This document shows positions 1-17,483 of a DNA stretch of 64,000 nucleotides, in pieces. The position numbers and the translations under genes are program-made. This DNA is from Ziziphus jujuba (lineage: Eukaryota; Streptophyta; Magnoliopsida; Rosales; Rhamnaceae): contig NC_083383.1 of the NCBI RefSeq assembly GCF_031755915.1, positions 2,298,001-2,362,000 on the forward strand. Direction: 5' to 3'. Every line of letters begins with the position of its first letter. The stretch's first letter is position 1. Below the pieces are notes generated by a model. It saw only the letters and a program-made list of their open reading frames with translations. It did not search any database and was not told the DNA's origin.

Positions 1-304
1 AAATGAATTAATTAAAATTTTATTAATGATAAATTTAATATTTTAAAATTATACTTTAAACGGATTTAAACGGATTGTAATTGAATCGAATAATATTGAT
101 ATGATAATTCACATATTTAATTAAACATATTGATTCGAATCAATTTAGATTTAAACATGTCAATTAAAAAATAATATATTAAATAAATTGATTCCAATTT
201 GACAAAAAACTCACTTATTATAATAAATCTAAATCTATTCACTTTGTATCGTTTTAAAATTGTATTATCATAACATTACCTAAATTGTTATCCCTTACAT
301 GCAG
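1..304. other. AT-rich intron (5' part of amino acid permease gene)
   Basis: No coding signal is seen. The stretch is very AT-rich and ends in a CAG acceptor at 302-304 directly before the first visible permease exon, so it is most simply the end of the intron that follows the upstream first coding exon, which lies outside the window. Confidence 0.6.
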
Positions 305-884
305 GAACCGTATGGACGGCATGCGCGCATATAATAACGGCATGTGTAGGCGCGGGAGTTCTGTCACTGGCATGGGCAATTTCACAGCTGGGATGGATTG
401 CCGGCATTGTCATTCTCTTAATATTCTCGTCCGTTTCTCTGTACACCTCCTGTCTCTTGGCTGATTGCTATAGAAGCCCGCACCCAGTCACAGGGAAAAG
501 AAATTACTCTTACATCGAAGCTGTCAAAACCATCTTAGGTTTTTGAAGTTTTTTATTTATTTTATAATCAATTAACCTACTTTTACTTAATTTATTATTT
601 AATTAGTATTCATATATAATAATAGTAATAATAATAAATTGTTATTATATATTCAGGCGGAACAAAGTACTATTTTTGTGGATGGATCCAATATGGCAGT
701 CTCGCCTCCGGCGCAGTCGGCTATACCATAACCACTGCAAAAAGTTTGGTGTAAGTTATTGTTCATCCTTTCCAAAAAAAAAAAAAAAAAAAAAAGAAGT
801 TATTCATAATTAATTTGAAGTATATACAATTATATAATTACTTTGAATTTGAGAAAATGAATATTAAATATATGTGTGTGTGTA

Positions 885-915
<31 letters not shown>

Positions 916-2184
916 GGATGTGCAGGGCTATTCAAAAATCAAATTGTCATCGCAAAAATGGACTACAAGACAAATGCAAATTTCCCATTTATCCACATAT
1001 GATTGGGTTCGGGATTCTTGAAATCTTCTTATCACAAATCCCTAACTTTAGCAAGTTGACTGGACTCTCTATTGTCGCTGCCATTATGTCCTTTGGATAC
1101 ACTTTCATTGGAATTGGACTCTCTATCTTCAAAATTGTGAAAGGTAACTAAAAGTAGTAACTACTTTATTTAATCATTAATTTTATTGCATAAATCTCGA
1201 TTAGTTAGTATCAGTTACAGAATATGGACCGAGTATAATATACCTAAAAGATGTTAAAAAAATTAAATATGAACATGCAGAACATAGAAGAGGGAGAAAC
1301 TCTATCATGGGAGTAGAAATTGGGGCAGAATTTTCCGCATCAGACAAAATCTGGAGGATGTTCGCAGCAACCGGAGATATCGCATTTGCTTGCACTTATG
1401 CTCAAATTCTCATTGATATCCAAGTGAATAATATATATATATATATATATATATATTCTATATTTATTTATTTCTTTTTACTTTGAAATTAATTAAATAC
1501 AATGTTTTAATATGCTGATGGATTTTTCAGGATACTTTAAAATCATCTCTAGAACCAGAAACCAATGTGATGAAAAAGGCAAGCGTGTTAAGTGCATCCA
1601 CAATGACAACGATCGTCATGATGTGTGGTTGCTTGGGCTACGTTGCTTTCGGAGATAATGCCCCAGAGAATCTTCTAACGGGCTTCGGAGATCAGGATGC
1701 TATGTGGGTTGTGGACTTGGCCAATGTATTCATTGTGGTGCATTTAGTAGGAGCTTATCAAATATTTGCACAGCCAGTGTTTCGCGTCGTCGAAACATGG
1801 GCCAACAAGAGGTGGCCCAAATCGGGCTTCATAAACACCGACCGCGAAATCAGCATTGGCAAGATAAAAATGAACATGAATTTGTTCAAAATGAGTTGGA
1901 GAATTGGTTTTGTAGCGGTTGCAAGTGTGATAGCAATGGCACTGCCATTCTTCTCGGATATGTTGGCACTTCTTGGGGCATTGGAGTATTGGCCACTCGT
2001 GGTCTACTTCCCAGTGGAGATGCACATAGCCCAAAACAAGATAGCCAAAGGAACAAAGAGGTGGATGGCACTCCAATTGCTGAGCATGACCTGCTTGCTT
2101 ATTTCTATTGCTTGTGCTGCTGGTGCTCTTCAGGGACTGAATAAGGGTCTCCATAGTTTCCAGCCCTTCAAAACTAAAGACTAA
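305..2184 (+). CDS. Amino acid permease (AAP family), 5' end missing
   Basis: Proton-coupled amino acid importer of the plasma membrane (AAAP/ATF1 family). Visible exons: 305-538, 657-750, 926-1143, 1281-1423 and 1531-2184, all with GT-AG borders and continuous frame, giving about 447 residues. The first exon opens with the family signature GTVWTACAHI (TM1), followed by GVLSLAWAISQLGW; exon 3 has the AIQKSNC loop; exon 5 has MKKASVLSAST, CGCLGYVAFGD and VHLVGAYQ, then hydrophobic helices to a stop after FKTKD. AAPs are about 460-490 residues with 11 membrane spans, so only the short cytosolic N-terminus is missing; it should lie in an exon before position 1. Introns hold TA microsatellites (about 885-915 and 1430-1456) and a poly-A tract. 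The subfamily cannot be decided here. Confidence 0.93.
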
Positions 2185-2437
2185 ACCTTTATTAACCAAC
2201 GCCATAGAAGACGACCTACCTACAATTATGCATATAAACACATGTGTAGTAGCTGTGGCGTGTGCGTACTCGTTGAACTTTGTTTGGATCAGTATGTTAA
2301 ATGTAGAGGGTTGGACAAAGGCAATATAAACTGAAGTAATGTTAAAGAGGTTATGTAAGTAAGTCTGCCTAGCTTAATCATCCACCTCTCTTACTCTCAA
2401 TTAATATTAATATAATTTATACGTTGAAGTTAATTAG

Positions 2438-2478
<41 letters not shown>

Positions 2479-4226
2479 CTATTTCTATTTCTTTGTTTTT
2501 TTTCTTTTTATTCTGTATTAGACATTAACCGTAACCAAACAAAAAAGAAAGGGATAAGTAGGTGCATGAAATTAATTGAGTCCTTGATCATATATGGTAT
2601 GAACTTCAAGTCGTGGAGAGATGATTAACTCTTGAAGACTTGAAACCCAGTCAGCCAATTTAATGGCCTTGAAGACTTCCAGCAATTATTTTTGGTTTAT
2701 TAATTATAAGTAATTACAATCTTCTAGTTTCTTCTAGCTTTATAATATGCTACAGGAAAAAGCTTCTTACTTGATTTGTTGACTGTACTTCTTCCAATTA
2801 ACGTATAAACCTATAGGCTGAATATTTCGAAAGAAAATTCACTATATTGAATATATATTTCTTTCTGAAAATGGGATCCCACTATCTAACATGGACAAAG
2901 GACATGAGCTTTGAATCTTTGAAAAATCCACCATGCGTTTTGTCCTCTTCATAACACATTAAATGGCTAGTCCACTATAACATTAATGACACACTTTTGC
3001 TAATTTGGCTTGCGCTAATGTGACTTTTAAATGTTCTCTGCCTTTATTTTCTATATTCCTATATGGTATTAATATTTAAGAGTACATATATAGATATAAT
3101 TATGACTTTAGAGCACTTTGTTTAAATAATAATGCATATATATAATTATATGCATTCGCATTGTTACCATAATATATATTGTGCTCTATTACTAATCACT
3201 ATTTTATATAATCAGGTCATCTACCATTAAAATGAAGTTGGGTTGGGTGTATACGGTAAACTGCTTCCAGACTATCGGTTAATTAAGCACAAAAAGAGAT
3301 TCAAACCCACAGAATGAAAGCAACAATAATCAGTTTATTCATACATATAGTGAGAGAATACCACAAAAAAGAAATATATATTGTGAGAGAATAATTTCAT
3401 GCTATCGCTTGTGTCAATTTCTTTTTGTTTGTTTCAGAAGTAATTTTTAAGGTAATACTTTTTTTTTTTTGGAAAATATTTTTAAGATAATACTTAATAT
3501 ATATGAACAGTCCTGAATTTCATAACAAACCAATCTCAATTTCATCCTTGGGCTATTTTGGTTATCATTCCAAGGCATGCTTAAGGAAATTTATACGCTT
3601 TGAGAAAGCAAAAGCAAATACAAAAGATAATTAAGATATACGTCACCCAAAATAATTAAAAAAAAATAAATTGTGGAAAATTATATATATTTAGATTTTA
3701 GGGGGCGCACATGACTAAATTCTTAGTGACGCATTCCTTCTAGATGGAAGCTAGCTTTTAAATCCTGCTGTCTTTCTGCGACTAAATATTTCTATGGACA
3801 CTACCACATTTTCTAAAATTTTCGATTACATATTTTCTTTTTTTCTTTTTTTTCCCCTGTTTTCCATAGTTAAATTCAAGGTATGGAGCCCACTGCCAAC
3901 CCCCTGTTGAATTTTGAAGGCATGGATAATATAAACAACCTATACATGCAGCTCCACTTGCAAGATTTCCATACTGTATCCACTTATCTCATTCACCTTC
4001 ATGTTTTTTTTGGAAATTTCATTCACTTTCATGTTAATCAAACGGATCCAATTCCATTCGCACCCAAAGTAACAAAAATTCAATGGCTTTTTGTGAGGAA
4101 GTGAATCATATTATTATTCTATTATGGGCCAGGTTGAATGAGAGAAGAGTCGAGAGGTAAAGGCGGCTAAACAGAGAAAGCCAATGTGTTCAAAAGCAGA
4201 ACGATTATCTTTTTTTTTTTCAACGT
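2185..4226. other. Intergenic, no gene recognised
   Basis: Holds the permease 3' flank, a TA microsatellite at about 2440-2474 and AT-rich DNA with short poly-T runs. A small open stretch at 3883-4104 has no family resemblance. I see no transposon ends here. Confidence 0.5.
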
Positions 4227-4338
4227 TTGACTAAAATTATTAAATGGTTCACTTCAGTCAATCGATGCTCTTCTTCTGAAGTAAGAAAATGAAGTTTCCG
4301 CTCATTTGCCATTTGCTGCTTGACAACAACCATTGACT
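4227..4338. promoter_or_regulatory. W-box cluster upstream of the HSL3-like receptor kinase
   Basis: Four WRKY-type TTGAC cores fall within 112 bp: TTGACT at 4227-4232, its reverse AGTCAA at 4256-4261, TTGACA at 4320-4325 and TTGACT at 4333-4338. They sit about 700-800 bp before the ATG at 5020. W-boxes are the known binding sites of WRKY factors; that this cluster acts on the kinase gene is inferred from position only. Confidence 0.4.
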
Positions 4339-5019
4339 TCGATGCTTAATTTTGTTTTATGATTTTATATGTAATTATATCTAAAATGAAAAAAATCCCA
4401 CCTATTTTATTGACCAAAAAAAAAAAAAAAAGAAGAAAAAAATCTCACATTTCTTTTAATTCGGGTTTTAATTTACATACATCCCCCTTGAAACACATTG
4501 AAAGCTACTCACGTACCACCACGTGATCAAACATATTTCTTTGTTGAACAACTAGAAGAAAAATAAAACACTCAATTTTTATTCTTAAGTACGGGGACCT
4601 ATGCCAAGAATATTGCCTTCTAGAAATAAGAAATATCTGATTCGGTAGGGGAATTTAGTTAATCCCAGATAAATAAGAAAAAACAATGAAATAATGAAAT
4701 ATTTAAGAAATAATTATTTTTTGGGCTAAAAATTGATTTATTATTACTGTTTCTATCAATGGTATTTCCAAATCATGATTAGGTAGGGGGATTTAGTTAA
4801 TCCGATAGGAACAGAACTCCAAGTTGAATGCCCCATTCGTCCAAGTCCCAATCAGTGGCATATTGTAATTATGTACAATACTGGTGTCATTCAACGCGCA
4901 CGCCCACATATAACCCCTCGATCTCACGAGTTTCCCAAGTTTGAATACCAGCCATTTGTTTTCGTCTTCCGTATTTTCCCGGTAAAATTACAACTGGAGC
5001 AAGGAATAAACCATATGAA
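4339..5019. other. Proximal promoter/5' flank of the receptor kinase gene
   Basis: AT-rich. It contains a 22-bp direct repeat with one mismatch (4644-4665 and 4782-4803, core TTTAGTTAATCC). No start codon in frame with the kinase precedes 5020 with protein-like sequence. Confidence 0.4.
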
Positions 5020-8000
5020 ATGTCCAGAATATCCCTATCCGTTCCTAAAATTCTATACCCTTTTTTGCTCTTCGTCCTCATCTCCATACCCTTGGATGTA
5101 ATTTCCCAGTCTTCAGACACCGAACAATCCATCCTACTGAACCTGAAACAGCAATGGGGCAATCCACCGTCCATCCAGGCCTGGAGCTCATCAACGTCAC
5201 CCTGCGATTGGCCGGAGATCAGCTGCACCGAAGGCATGGTCACCGAAATTTCACTCGCCGACAAAAATATAACGGAGAAAATCCCGGCGACAATCTGCGA
5301 CCTCAAGAACCTCACTAAGCTGAACCTGACATGGAATTTCATCCCTGACGAATTTCCAAAAGCTCTATACAATTGCTCGAAGCTCCAAATCCTCGACCTT
5401 TCACAGAACTATTTCGTTGGTCCACTTCCCGAAGATATCGACCGCCTTTCCTCTCTCCAATACTTGGATGTCGGCGGCAACAATTTCTCCGGCGATATCC
5501 CGGCGGCCATTGGAAATTTGACGGAGTTGAAAGAACTGCATATGTATCGGAATCTATTCAACGGCACGTTGCCCAGAGAGATTGGAAACTTGTCCAATCT
5601 TGAAGTTCTAAGCATGCCTTTCAACGAGCAGTTAGTGCCAGGTCCGATACCACCAGAATTGGGAAAATTAGAGAAATTGAAGTTCTTGTGGATGAAAAGG
5701 TCGAATCTGATCGGATTTATTCCAGAAGGTCTTACCAAGCTTCAGAGCCTGGAGCACTTGGATCTTTCAGGTAACAATCTGGCGGGTACAATTCCAAGCG
5801 GATTGTTCACGTTGAAGAATTTGAGGTGGTTGTATCTATTCAAGAACAGATTTTCTGGGGATATACCGAGAACAATTGAAGCTCTGAACTTGGAAGAGAT
5901 TGATCTTGGTATAAACAATTTGACAGGTTCAATTCCAGAAGACCTCACAAAGCTACAGAATTTGACGATTTTGAGTCTGTTTTGGAACCAACTCTCTGGT
6001 CAGATTCCCGTGGGTTTAGGCCTGCTACCGAACCTGAAGAACTTTCGCCTTTTCCACAACAAATTGAATGGAACTCTGCCTCCGGAACTAGGCCTGCATT
6101 CGAAGCTCGAATCATTCGAGGTCGCCAACAATCAACTAATCGGTCAGCTACCAGAAAATCTATGTGCTAATGGAGTTCTGCAAGGAGTGATTGCATTCTC
6201 AAACAATCTTAGCGGGGAATTGCCTGAAGGGCTTGGGAATTGTAGCACTTTGAGAGCGGTTCAGCTTTACATGAACAACTTTTCTGGTGAGGTTCCTCCA
6301 GGCCTTTGGTTGACACTGAATTTGTCAAGCTTGATGCTGGGTGACAACTCTTTCTCCGGCCAACTTCCCAGCAAGTTAGCTTGGAATGTGAAGCGGCTCG
6401 AAATTAGTAACAACAGATTTTCTGGTGAAATTCCTGCCGGAATCTCTACTTGGGAAACTATGATCGTTTTCAAGGCTAGCAGTAATCTGTTCACAGGGCA
6501 GATTCCGATCGAATTGACGAGCCTTTCTCAGTTGACAACTTTATCTCTTGATGGTAATCAACTTTCAGGTGAATTACCTTCGCAAATAATATCATGGAAG
6601 TCTTTAAATACTCTGAATCTGTCAGGAAATGAACTGTCAGGCCAGATTCCAGTGGCTATTGGTTCTCTACCGGACCTCGATTATTTGGACTTGTCCATAA
6701 ATCAATTGTCAGGTATAATTCCTTCTGAACTAGGCAATTTGAAGCTTAGCTACCTTGATTTGTCTTCCAACAAGCTTTCTGGGAAAATCCCGAGTGAGTT
6801 CGATAATCTCGCATACGGAAGCAGCTTCTTGAACAATTCCAATCTATGCTCCAATGGTCCATTTCTAGACCTTCCAAAATGTTACAGCAAACTCCATGTC
6901 TCCAAGAAGCTATCCTCCCCGGTCCTCGCCATCATTTTGATCCTTGTCATCGTCGTATTTCTAGCCACTGTTGTATTGACCTTCTACATGGTGAAAGAGT
7001 ACCGAAGAAAGAAGCACAGCCAGGACCTGAAAACATGGAAGCTCACATCATTCCACAGATTGGATTTTACAGAATTCAACGTTTTAACGAATTTAACAGA
7101 CAATAATATCATTGGATGTGGAGGATCGGGGAAAGTGTACCGGATAAGTACCAACCGTCAGGGTGAATATGTTGCTGTGAAAAGGATTTGGAACGACAGG
7201 AAATGGGATGAGAAGCTGGAGAAGGAATTCTTAGCAGAGGTTGAGATACTGGGCACAATCAGGCATTCAAATATCGTCAAGTTGTTGTGCTGCATTTCGA
7301 GCGAGAATTCGAAGCTCCTCGTATACGAGTATATGGAAAACCATAGCCTGGATAAGTGGCTTCATGGGAAGAGGAGAAAATCGACGTCAGGAATGACCGG
7401 TTTTGTTCCTCATGTTGTTTTAGACTGGCCAACAAGGATGCAGATTGCAACTGGGGCCGCACAAGGCTTGTCTTACATGCACCATGACTGCTCTCCCCCA
7501 ATCATCCATAGGGACGTCAAGTGTAGCAATATCTTGTTGGACTCTGAATTCAAAGCAAGAATAGCAGATTTTGGGCTGGCAAAGATATCGACCAAGCATG
7601 GAGAACCTAACACCATGTCTAGTATTGCAGGCTCCTTTGGTTATATAGCCCCAGGTATAACAGCTTTTTTTTTTTTTTTTTTTTTCAACGGTTTCTAAAC
7701 ATCCATTTTAGTTCAAAATCCATTTCGAAAAGCACTGACAAATTTTTCATGGTTTTTATCCAGAATATGCTTATACAACAAAGGTGAATGAGAAGATCGA
7801 TGTGTACAGCTTTGGAGTTGTTCTCCTAGAACTGGCAACTGGAAAGGAAGCAAATAGCGGTGATGAGGACACTAACTTAGCGGAATGGGCGTGGCAGCAT
7901 TACGGTGATGAAAAGCCCATTACAGATGCTTTGGACGAGGAGATTAAGAAACCCTGCTACTTGGAAGAGATGACAACTCTATTCAAACTGGGACTTATCT

Positions 8001-8218
8001 GTACAAGCACATTGCCATCGTCACGACCTACAATGAAAGAAGTTTTGCAGATTCTTCGTCGCAACGGTCCTTCAGAAGCTTACGAAATAAACAAGGTAGG
8101 GAGGGAGTTTGATGTTACTCCCCTCCTTGGCCTTGGCAATGCCAAGTACCTTGCTAGTTATAGACACAGCAAGAAGGTATCACATGAGGAGGATGACAGC
8201 TTGGAATTAAGCGTCTGA
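5020..8218 (+). CDS. HSL3-like: LRR receptor-like kinase, subfamily XI, HSL3-like
   Basis: Plasma-membrane receptor kinase of 1029 residues from two exons, 5020-7654 and 7764-8218. Order: signal peptide (1-29, leucine-rich), paired-Cys LRR cap with SPCDW (about 60), about 20 LRRs with NLSGxIP-type repeats (about 75-600), juxtamembrane NNSNLC, transmembrane helix (about 635-658), then a Ser/Thr kinase with G-loop GCGGSGKVY (699-707), VAVK lysine K721, HRDVK (D832) and DFG (D850). It is an RD kinase with all catalytic residues. The intron splits the APE motif, as is common in this subfamily, and has a poly-T run just after the donor. The closest remembered relative is Arabidopsis At5g25930 (HSL3), a receptor for CTNIP/SCREW immune and stress peptides; the ITSFHR-like juxtamembrane and NLAYxxSFLNNSNLC signature agree. 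A sister paralogue with another ligand is possible. Confidence 0.93.
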
Positions 8219-9071
8219 CGTACTAAATTAGCTGCAAAGAAAATCCAATTTTCCATAACCATTGAGAAGGCAGCCCTTCAATATAATTTTTGTTCTGGAA
8301 AATCATATTTGTATCCTCTGTATATTTTTTCTGGCCGATTATATAGGATTTGAAGTCTCAATTTTGCAGTCAATTCTCTCTCGTTCCCAAAAAAATCAAA
8401 TAAAAATGATTTCAGTTATCCAATCTGCATCATATGGGATGCTTATCCTTTCTCGAGTATTAATTCCAAAATCTGAGAAAAGCTACATTTGTTGGACTGT
8501 CTTGTCAGTACCCTTTTTTACAACTTAATCTTGTAATGGCCAACGAAAACACCCTGTAAACCATACTGGAAAGTAGGAAATATATGTTTCATTCTAGGGT
8601 AGCTAACCAAAATAAAATAGCATCTCCTCCTTCAATCATCCTATAAGAGACCATATCAACAGCATCAAACAAATATATACTGCAATCTGACTAGATCAAA
8701 TTGTTTGTTATCAGCCAAGAAAAAATAAAAATTAAAAAAAAATTGTTTGCACAAGAGAGAGAGAGAGAGACAGATTGCAAAAATGAACTGTTCATATATT
8801 GTATTACACTAGTGCAGTATACAGATTACAGACTACCACATTTGATGAGGGTCATCATGTCTAAAAGAGGAAGCAAGCCCTCTTAGAGCCTATTAAGTAC
8901 TATTCATGATTTATCATTTTCCCAGTCAAATGGGACCTTTCATATAGAACTATCGAACTTCCCACATCCATATAGGCCTTAGCCACAAGTAAAAGAACAG
9001 TTCAAACGGCACTGGCCATCAAGTCTTCAAGCATCAGCATACTTCTTGTAGCTTCTTCGGTGCTAACGGCT
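8219..9071. other. Intergenic between convergent kinase and poly(A) polymerase genes
   Basis: Holds the 3' untranslated part of the kinase gene and a short GA microsatellite at about 8755-8770. No gene is recognised. Confidence 0.45.
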
Positions 9072-10153
9072 TCAAAAGCATTGCACATCCCGCATCACCA
9101 TACAATGAACCCACCAAGAAGTCCACAGGTCCTTGTGCGGCCCAACCTTCACTCCCAGTTGACAAGATGGCAGATGCATGTACAGTTGGAAACCATAATG
9201 AGAGCCAAAGCCAGCAATTTTGGTGCTTACCATGGTGCTAGCTCTCTTCTTCAAAACAATGACATTTAATGGTTCGCCTTCCAATTTCATGCCATTTACT
9301 TCAGATTTAACCTGCTATAAACAAGCCACACAACCGCAACAGACCAGCATAAAGATAAATGATTTGCATAAAAAGATTTCTGATTTGCATAAAAAGATTT
9401 CGAGTTTCAAGAACATGTCTTATTTCTGGCTTAGTATAGTTTCCGACCTATCTCCATCTTGAGAATTGCCAACATTCCCGATTGCAATATTTGGCTATGT
9501 AAAATACAAAAGCAGGTATAAACAACTAATTAGATTCCAACAAAAAATTGGAGCCACAAAATTTAAAGTAAGGATCGTGAATCTGAGCCTTAGACACAAA
9601 AACACAGGTTCTTAAGCACAGACACAGGAAACATTGCACGTATAGTGGTGCAGGACCTGCCACCACATATGCACAAGTTAGGAAATTGTGCAAAAACGAT
9701 TGAACATTATGAAAATAATCATGTAAGATAAAATAATAGACTCCCAATAGAATACAGCCCAAAAAAAAAAATGCAAGGGGGGAACCTAACTAAGACTTCA
9801 AAGGAAGAAGAGAAGAAGAAGAGGGGGACGGGGGGAATGATATCTTTATTGATTATTATTGGGGGAAGGAAGGGGGAAGTACCCAAAATGACATGGAGGT
9901 GACAGACCAACTATTGTAAGTGCAAGGATAAATAACAACAACAATTATAATAGTAATTGACAAAGATCAGTTGGGTTCAAAACCTCAGAAGCCATTTTGG
10001 AGAACCCCACTCAAGAAGCTCCTTTCTGAAAGCAAATCTGGATCTGATGTGCATACATCGCCCCCAAAGATCCCTGAGTCACTATCTCCAGAACGTCCAG
10101 CTTTCCCTGCCATATGCTACAATTTGTAATCCAAAGTCCTCAAACGGAGAAAC
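9072..10153 (-). other. Possible 3' exons/3' UTR of poly(A) polymerase gene, unresolved
   Basis: Downstream of the last clear poly(A) polymerase exon. An open stretch on the minus strand at about 9072-9300 follows a good acceptor (TAGCAG) and reads VKSEVNGMKLEGEPL, which could be coding, but I cannot tie it to a family or join it with confidence. A perfect 21-bp tandem duplication (TGATTTGCATAAAAAG start) lies at 9360-9380 and 9381-9401. The most cautious reading is that this is untranslated or alternative 3' sequence. Confidence 0.3.
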
Positions 10154-14202
<4,049 letters not shown>

Positions 14203-15955
14203 CTCAGCGCCACGAAAACAAACCCGAAGCCGCCCAAATCTGTGCCTATCCCACTATACAGATTATGCCCCCCAAAAAAAAAAAAAAAAAAAAAAAAAAG
14301 AGAGAGAGAGAAAACAACAAGTTTGAGTGATAACGGATCTAGTACCAACTGTTTCCTTCTTTTTTTTCCCCTGCTAATTGCATCGGATAAATAAGGATTC
14401 AAACATATAATGGAATTAGTACAGAGACCACTAAATAATGAACTACCGAAACATCAGTTTCTGAACAAGTACAAAAATGAAAATAAATAAACAAACAAAG
14501 ACAGATCCAAACCCTAAGAAACCGGTCTTACGCAGAGAGAGGTATGGCGGGGGTGCGCGAAAGACCGAGGAGGGAAGAGAGAAACAGCGCTGGCAGTTTG
14601 GCTGGTGGATTAAGGCCGCGTTTGGATGCTTTAGATTAGATGTGGAATTAATTAAGATCTTGTACACGTTATTTCCAGCTAAGCTTCCATTTTCTTTTCT
14701 GTCTCTTTACTTTTCTGGGTGATTTCGCAGACAGAAAATAAAATAAAAATAAATTTCAGTCATTTCACTCTATTTGTTTCCTAACTTCTAATTTTAACAA
14801 AATCTCCCAAAAAAAATTATTTTTTATTTATAATTTTTTTTTATCAAATCAGATAATGAATTTTTCAATCATAAATCAGATATGATTTTGGAAGAGGTAG
14901 ATCACACTAATTAAACTATTATGCATTTTATTGTAAGAATTAAAAACTATTATGTATTTTATTTATTAAAAAACAACTATGTGTTTCTTGCTGTGCAATA
15001 AAATTAAAACGTTAATTTAAGTATTTTCTATGCGTTATTATGTGCAACATTTTAATACAATATTGTTGTAGATATGTTTAATTAGTTGTCATTGTATTTC
15101 TAGAATTGCATCAACATAAAATAAAACAGATTTCTTCTTGATCAATAAACAAAACACAATCTACTGGTCGAAAATTTTAACTGGTATTACTTTAATTAAA
15201 GTTTTAACTTTCAACGCGATGACTATTTATAAGTCATTAATGATATTTACAAATAAATAATAAATAGAACTTGTGCTTGTGGATGCTTTTGTAATTTCAT
15301 TCTTGATTTTTGGACGCGGCTTTGTTCTATTTGGAATTACAGGTAGGATAACAGACATAACGCCGCCAACGCGTTTTCTCGTTTGGTCCGTAAAATAAGA
15401 TTGTCATTTGTCATTTCGATTTAGACGCCGTTATGCCATAAGGCGCCAAAGAAAATTTGTAGCCGCCCTTAGTTGACCAGCCGCCACATCTTCTTATTTC
15501 CTTCTTTTTAAAAAAAGAAATTGATACTTTTCTTTGGTCTGAAAACTTTATTTTCTTTCAGCAGGAAAAAAAAAACAAACTTATATTTCTTTTACTTTTT
15601 TATTATGCCTACTCTGAAAGAAACACAATTGTCTTGTGTTTTTTATTCCTTGCAAATTTGCAATTTCTTAAGCTAGAAAGTTCTATTTTTTTTTTTCACC
15701 TATGTACATTGACGAATTCACTATTTTATAAAACAAACAAACAGTTTGTATTTTGTACAAAAATTAAACAAACTAGCTAAATTTGAATTATTTCACTTCA
15801 ATTTGTTTTCATAAAACAATCATGAAATGTTATATATTTTCTTAAAACAGTCATGACTTGTTTATCTGTACCATTCCTGTCTTTTTTTTCTTTTCTTTTT
15901 TTTGTTTTTTGGTTACAGTTGGTAAAGCGTTAACAGGAATGGTAAAGTTCAAGCA

Positions 15956-15995
<40 letters not shown>

Positions 15996-16577
15996 GTAAC
16001 ATTACAGAAGCAAAATATTGAAACTTATTTCTTTTAAAGACAGCTGTTACCAAAAAACGAGTCAGGTAATAATATAACCCCTTAAAAAAGTTGATTGAGA
16101 ATGTCAACTCATTTACAAACAATATTATAAATTTATATAAAATAAAAAAGACGTTAAGCAATTTATAGGACAAATTTATGTCTTAAGCAACGTGTTAAGC
16201 AATTTAATATTGTAGAAAATTTATTAATTAATAAATTAATGTTAAAAGTATCACTTAATCTACTCTTTCTCTTTATTTATATATATATATCATAATTTAA
16301 CTGATTTATATTAATTATAATTATTTTGAATATATTTACTTATATTTAAATTATATTACTAGGAAGTATCGGTAGATTAAGGTGACTCAAGCTCTATTAA
16401 CAACAGTATTAAAGATTCAATGATTCAACGTGAAAAAAACAAAGAAAAAGAAAAAGAGGTGGTGCAGATTAGAAAATCACTCAATTTCAGTGCATGTCCA
16501 AATAAATTATACATAACAAAAAATCTTTCATGAAACGAAAAGCTTGGAAAGAGATTGTGATTTTTCTTTTTCATATA

Positions 16578-16608
<31 letters not shown>

Positions 16609-17483
16609 CTATTTGAGATAAGAGAAATGCTATTCACATTGGAGAAAAATCTCTCTGCAGTTCCATAATTTTTAAATTTCAATAATACCCTTACTGAATG
16701 TTTTTCATTTTTTATTTTTTTTGGACGAATTTTATCAAAGTCTGCCTCTCCACTTTGTCTTCCTCTTCTATGCTTCATTGTCAGAATTTCTACAAATGGC
16801 ATTGTCGACATGGTGGACCTTCTCCGACGAGGCTTCTCACTCATGACCCAACCCTAACTCTAAGCGAATGACAATTCTCTTTGCCTTCTCTTCACCTTGG
16901 CTTTCTCTACCTCTCTCTTATTGCCAATCTCACGTTGTTTTCTACAGTAAGCTATTTTTTATTTTTAATTGATTTCCTTTGTGAAAATATGTTCTTTGGG
17001 ATGAGTTGAGAAAGAAAGCTTTTGATCAGAGGGTAAAATGGTGAGACCCAATATTATAATGGCTATAATAGTCTCATCTCTGAGTTGTTTAAATTCGGCT
17101 AACATTGTAGCCAACCATGGCAACAATAGTTGGTGGTTTGGTGACTGCACTCAGCAGGTTGACGGTGTTCTTGCGGTACCAACAACATAGCAACCGGTTC
17201 GTAATTATTAGGAAGAAGAAGAACAAAGTAAAATTTGAATTTTGAAAACTAAAAAAAAGAAAAATACATCGTGGAGATTTTGGTCATTTTAAATGTTTAT
17301 GGGAGTGTATAGAGTAGTTTTTGCATTGCAAAAAGAACTACTCTTTAGATAATCTGTTGATTTCTTTTGATTGGTTTCCGCAAATATTGTCACTGTCAGT
17401 GCCGAACCAATACCGTAGAGTCGCAAACCAGCTGTGCTACTCACATTTCCTCAGTCAGCGCTCAGTGCTCCAAAAGCATATAT
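14203..17483. other. Intergenic, divergent promoters of poly(A) polymerase and YbeY-HAD
   Basis: Contains the poly(A) polymerase 5' flank with a 24-A run plus GA tract near 14273-14310, a 37-base poly-A tract at 15957-15993 and a TA microsatellite near 16575-16595. The rest is AT-rich. Small open stretches exist on both strands but none resembles a protein family. Confidence 0.5.
15957..15993 (+). repeat. Poly-A tract (37 A)
   Basis: Uninterrupted run of A. It could be the tail of an old retroposon, but I see no recognisable LINE or SINE body or flanking duplication next to it. Confidence 0.7.

Noticed and set aside
5373..7501. Several open frames on both strands inside the receptor kinase exon
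   Set aside because: They are shadows of the LRR and kinase coding sequence and have no family resemblance of their own.
10050..10130. A short last exon of poly(A) polymerase using acceptors at 10117 or 10107
   Set aside because: The introns would be only about 41-51 bp, below the usual plant minimum, and the resulting frames stop quickly; an acceptor at 10074 is more plausible but unproved.
15900..16000. Poly-A tract of 37 as the tail of a LINE or SINE
   Set aside because: No reverse transcriptase, tRNA-like box or flanking duplication was found beside it.
16425..16844. Minus-strand open frame beginning MSEKPRRRRSTMSTM
   Set aside because: It has low-complexity Arg-rich and poly-Lys/Phe parts over TA and T tracts, and neither family match nor exon signals.
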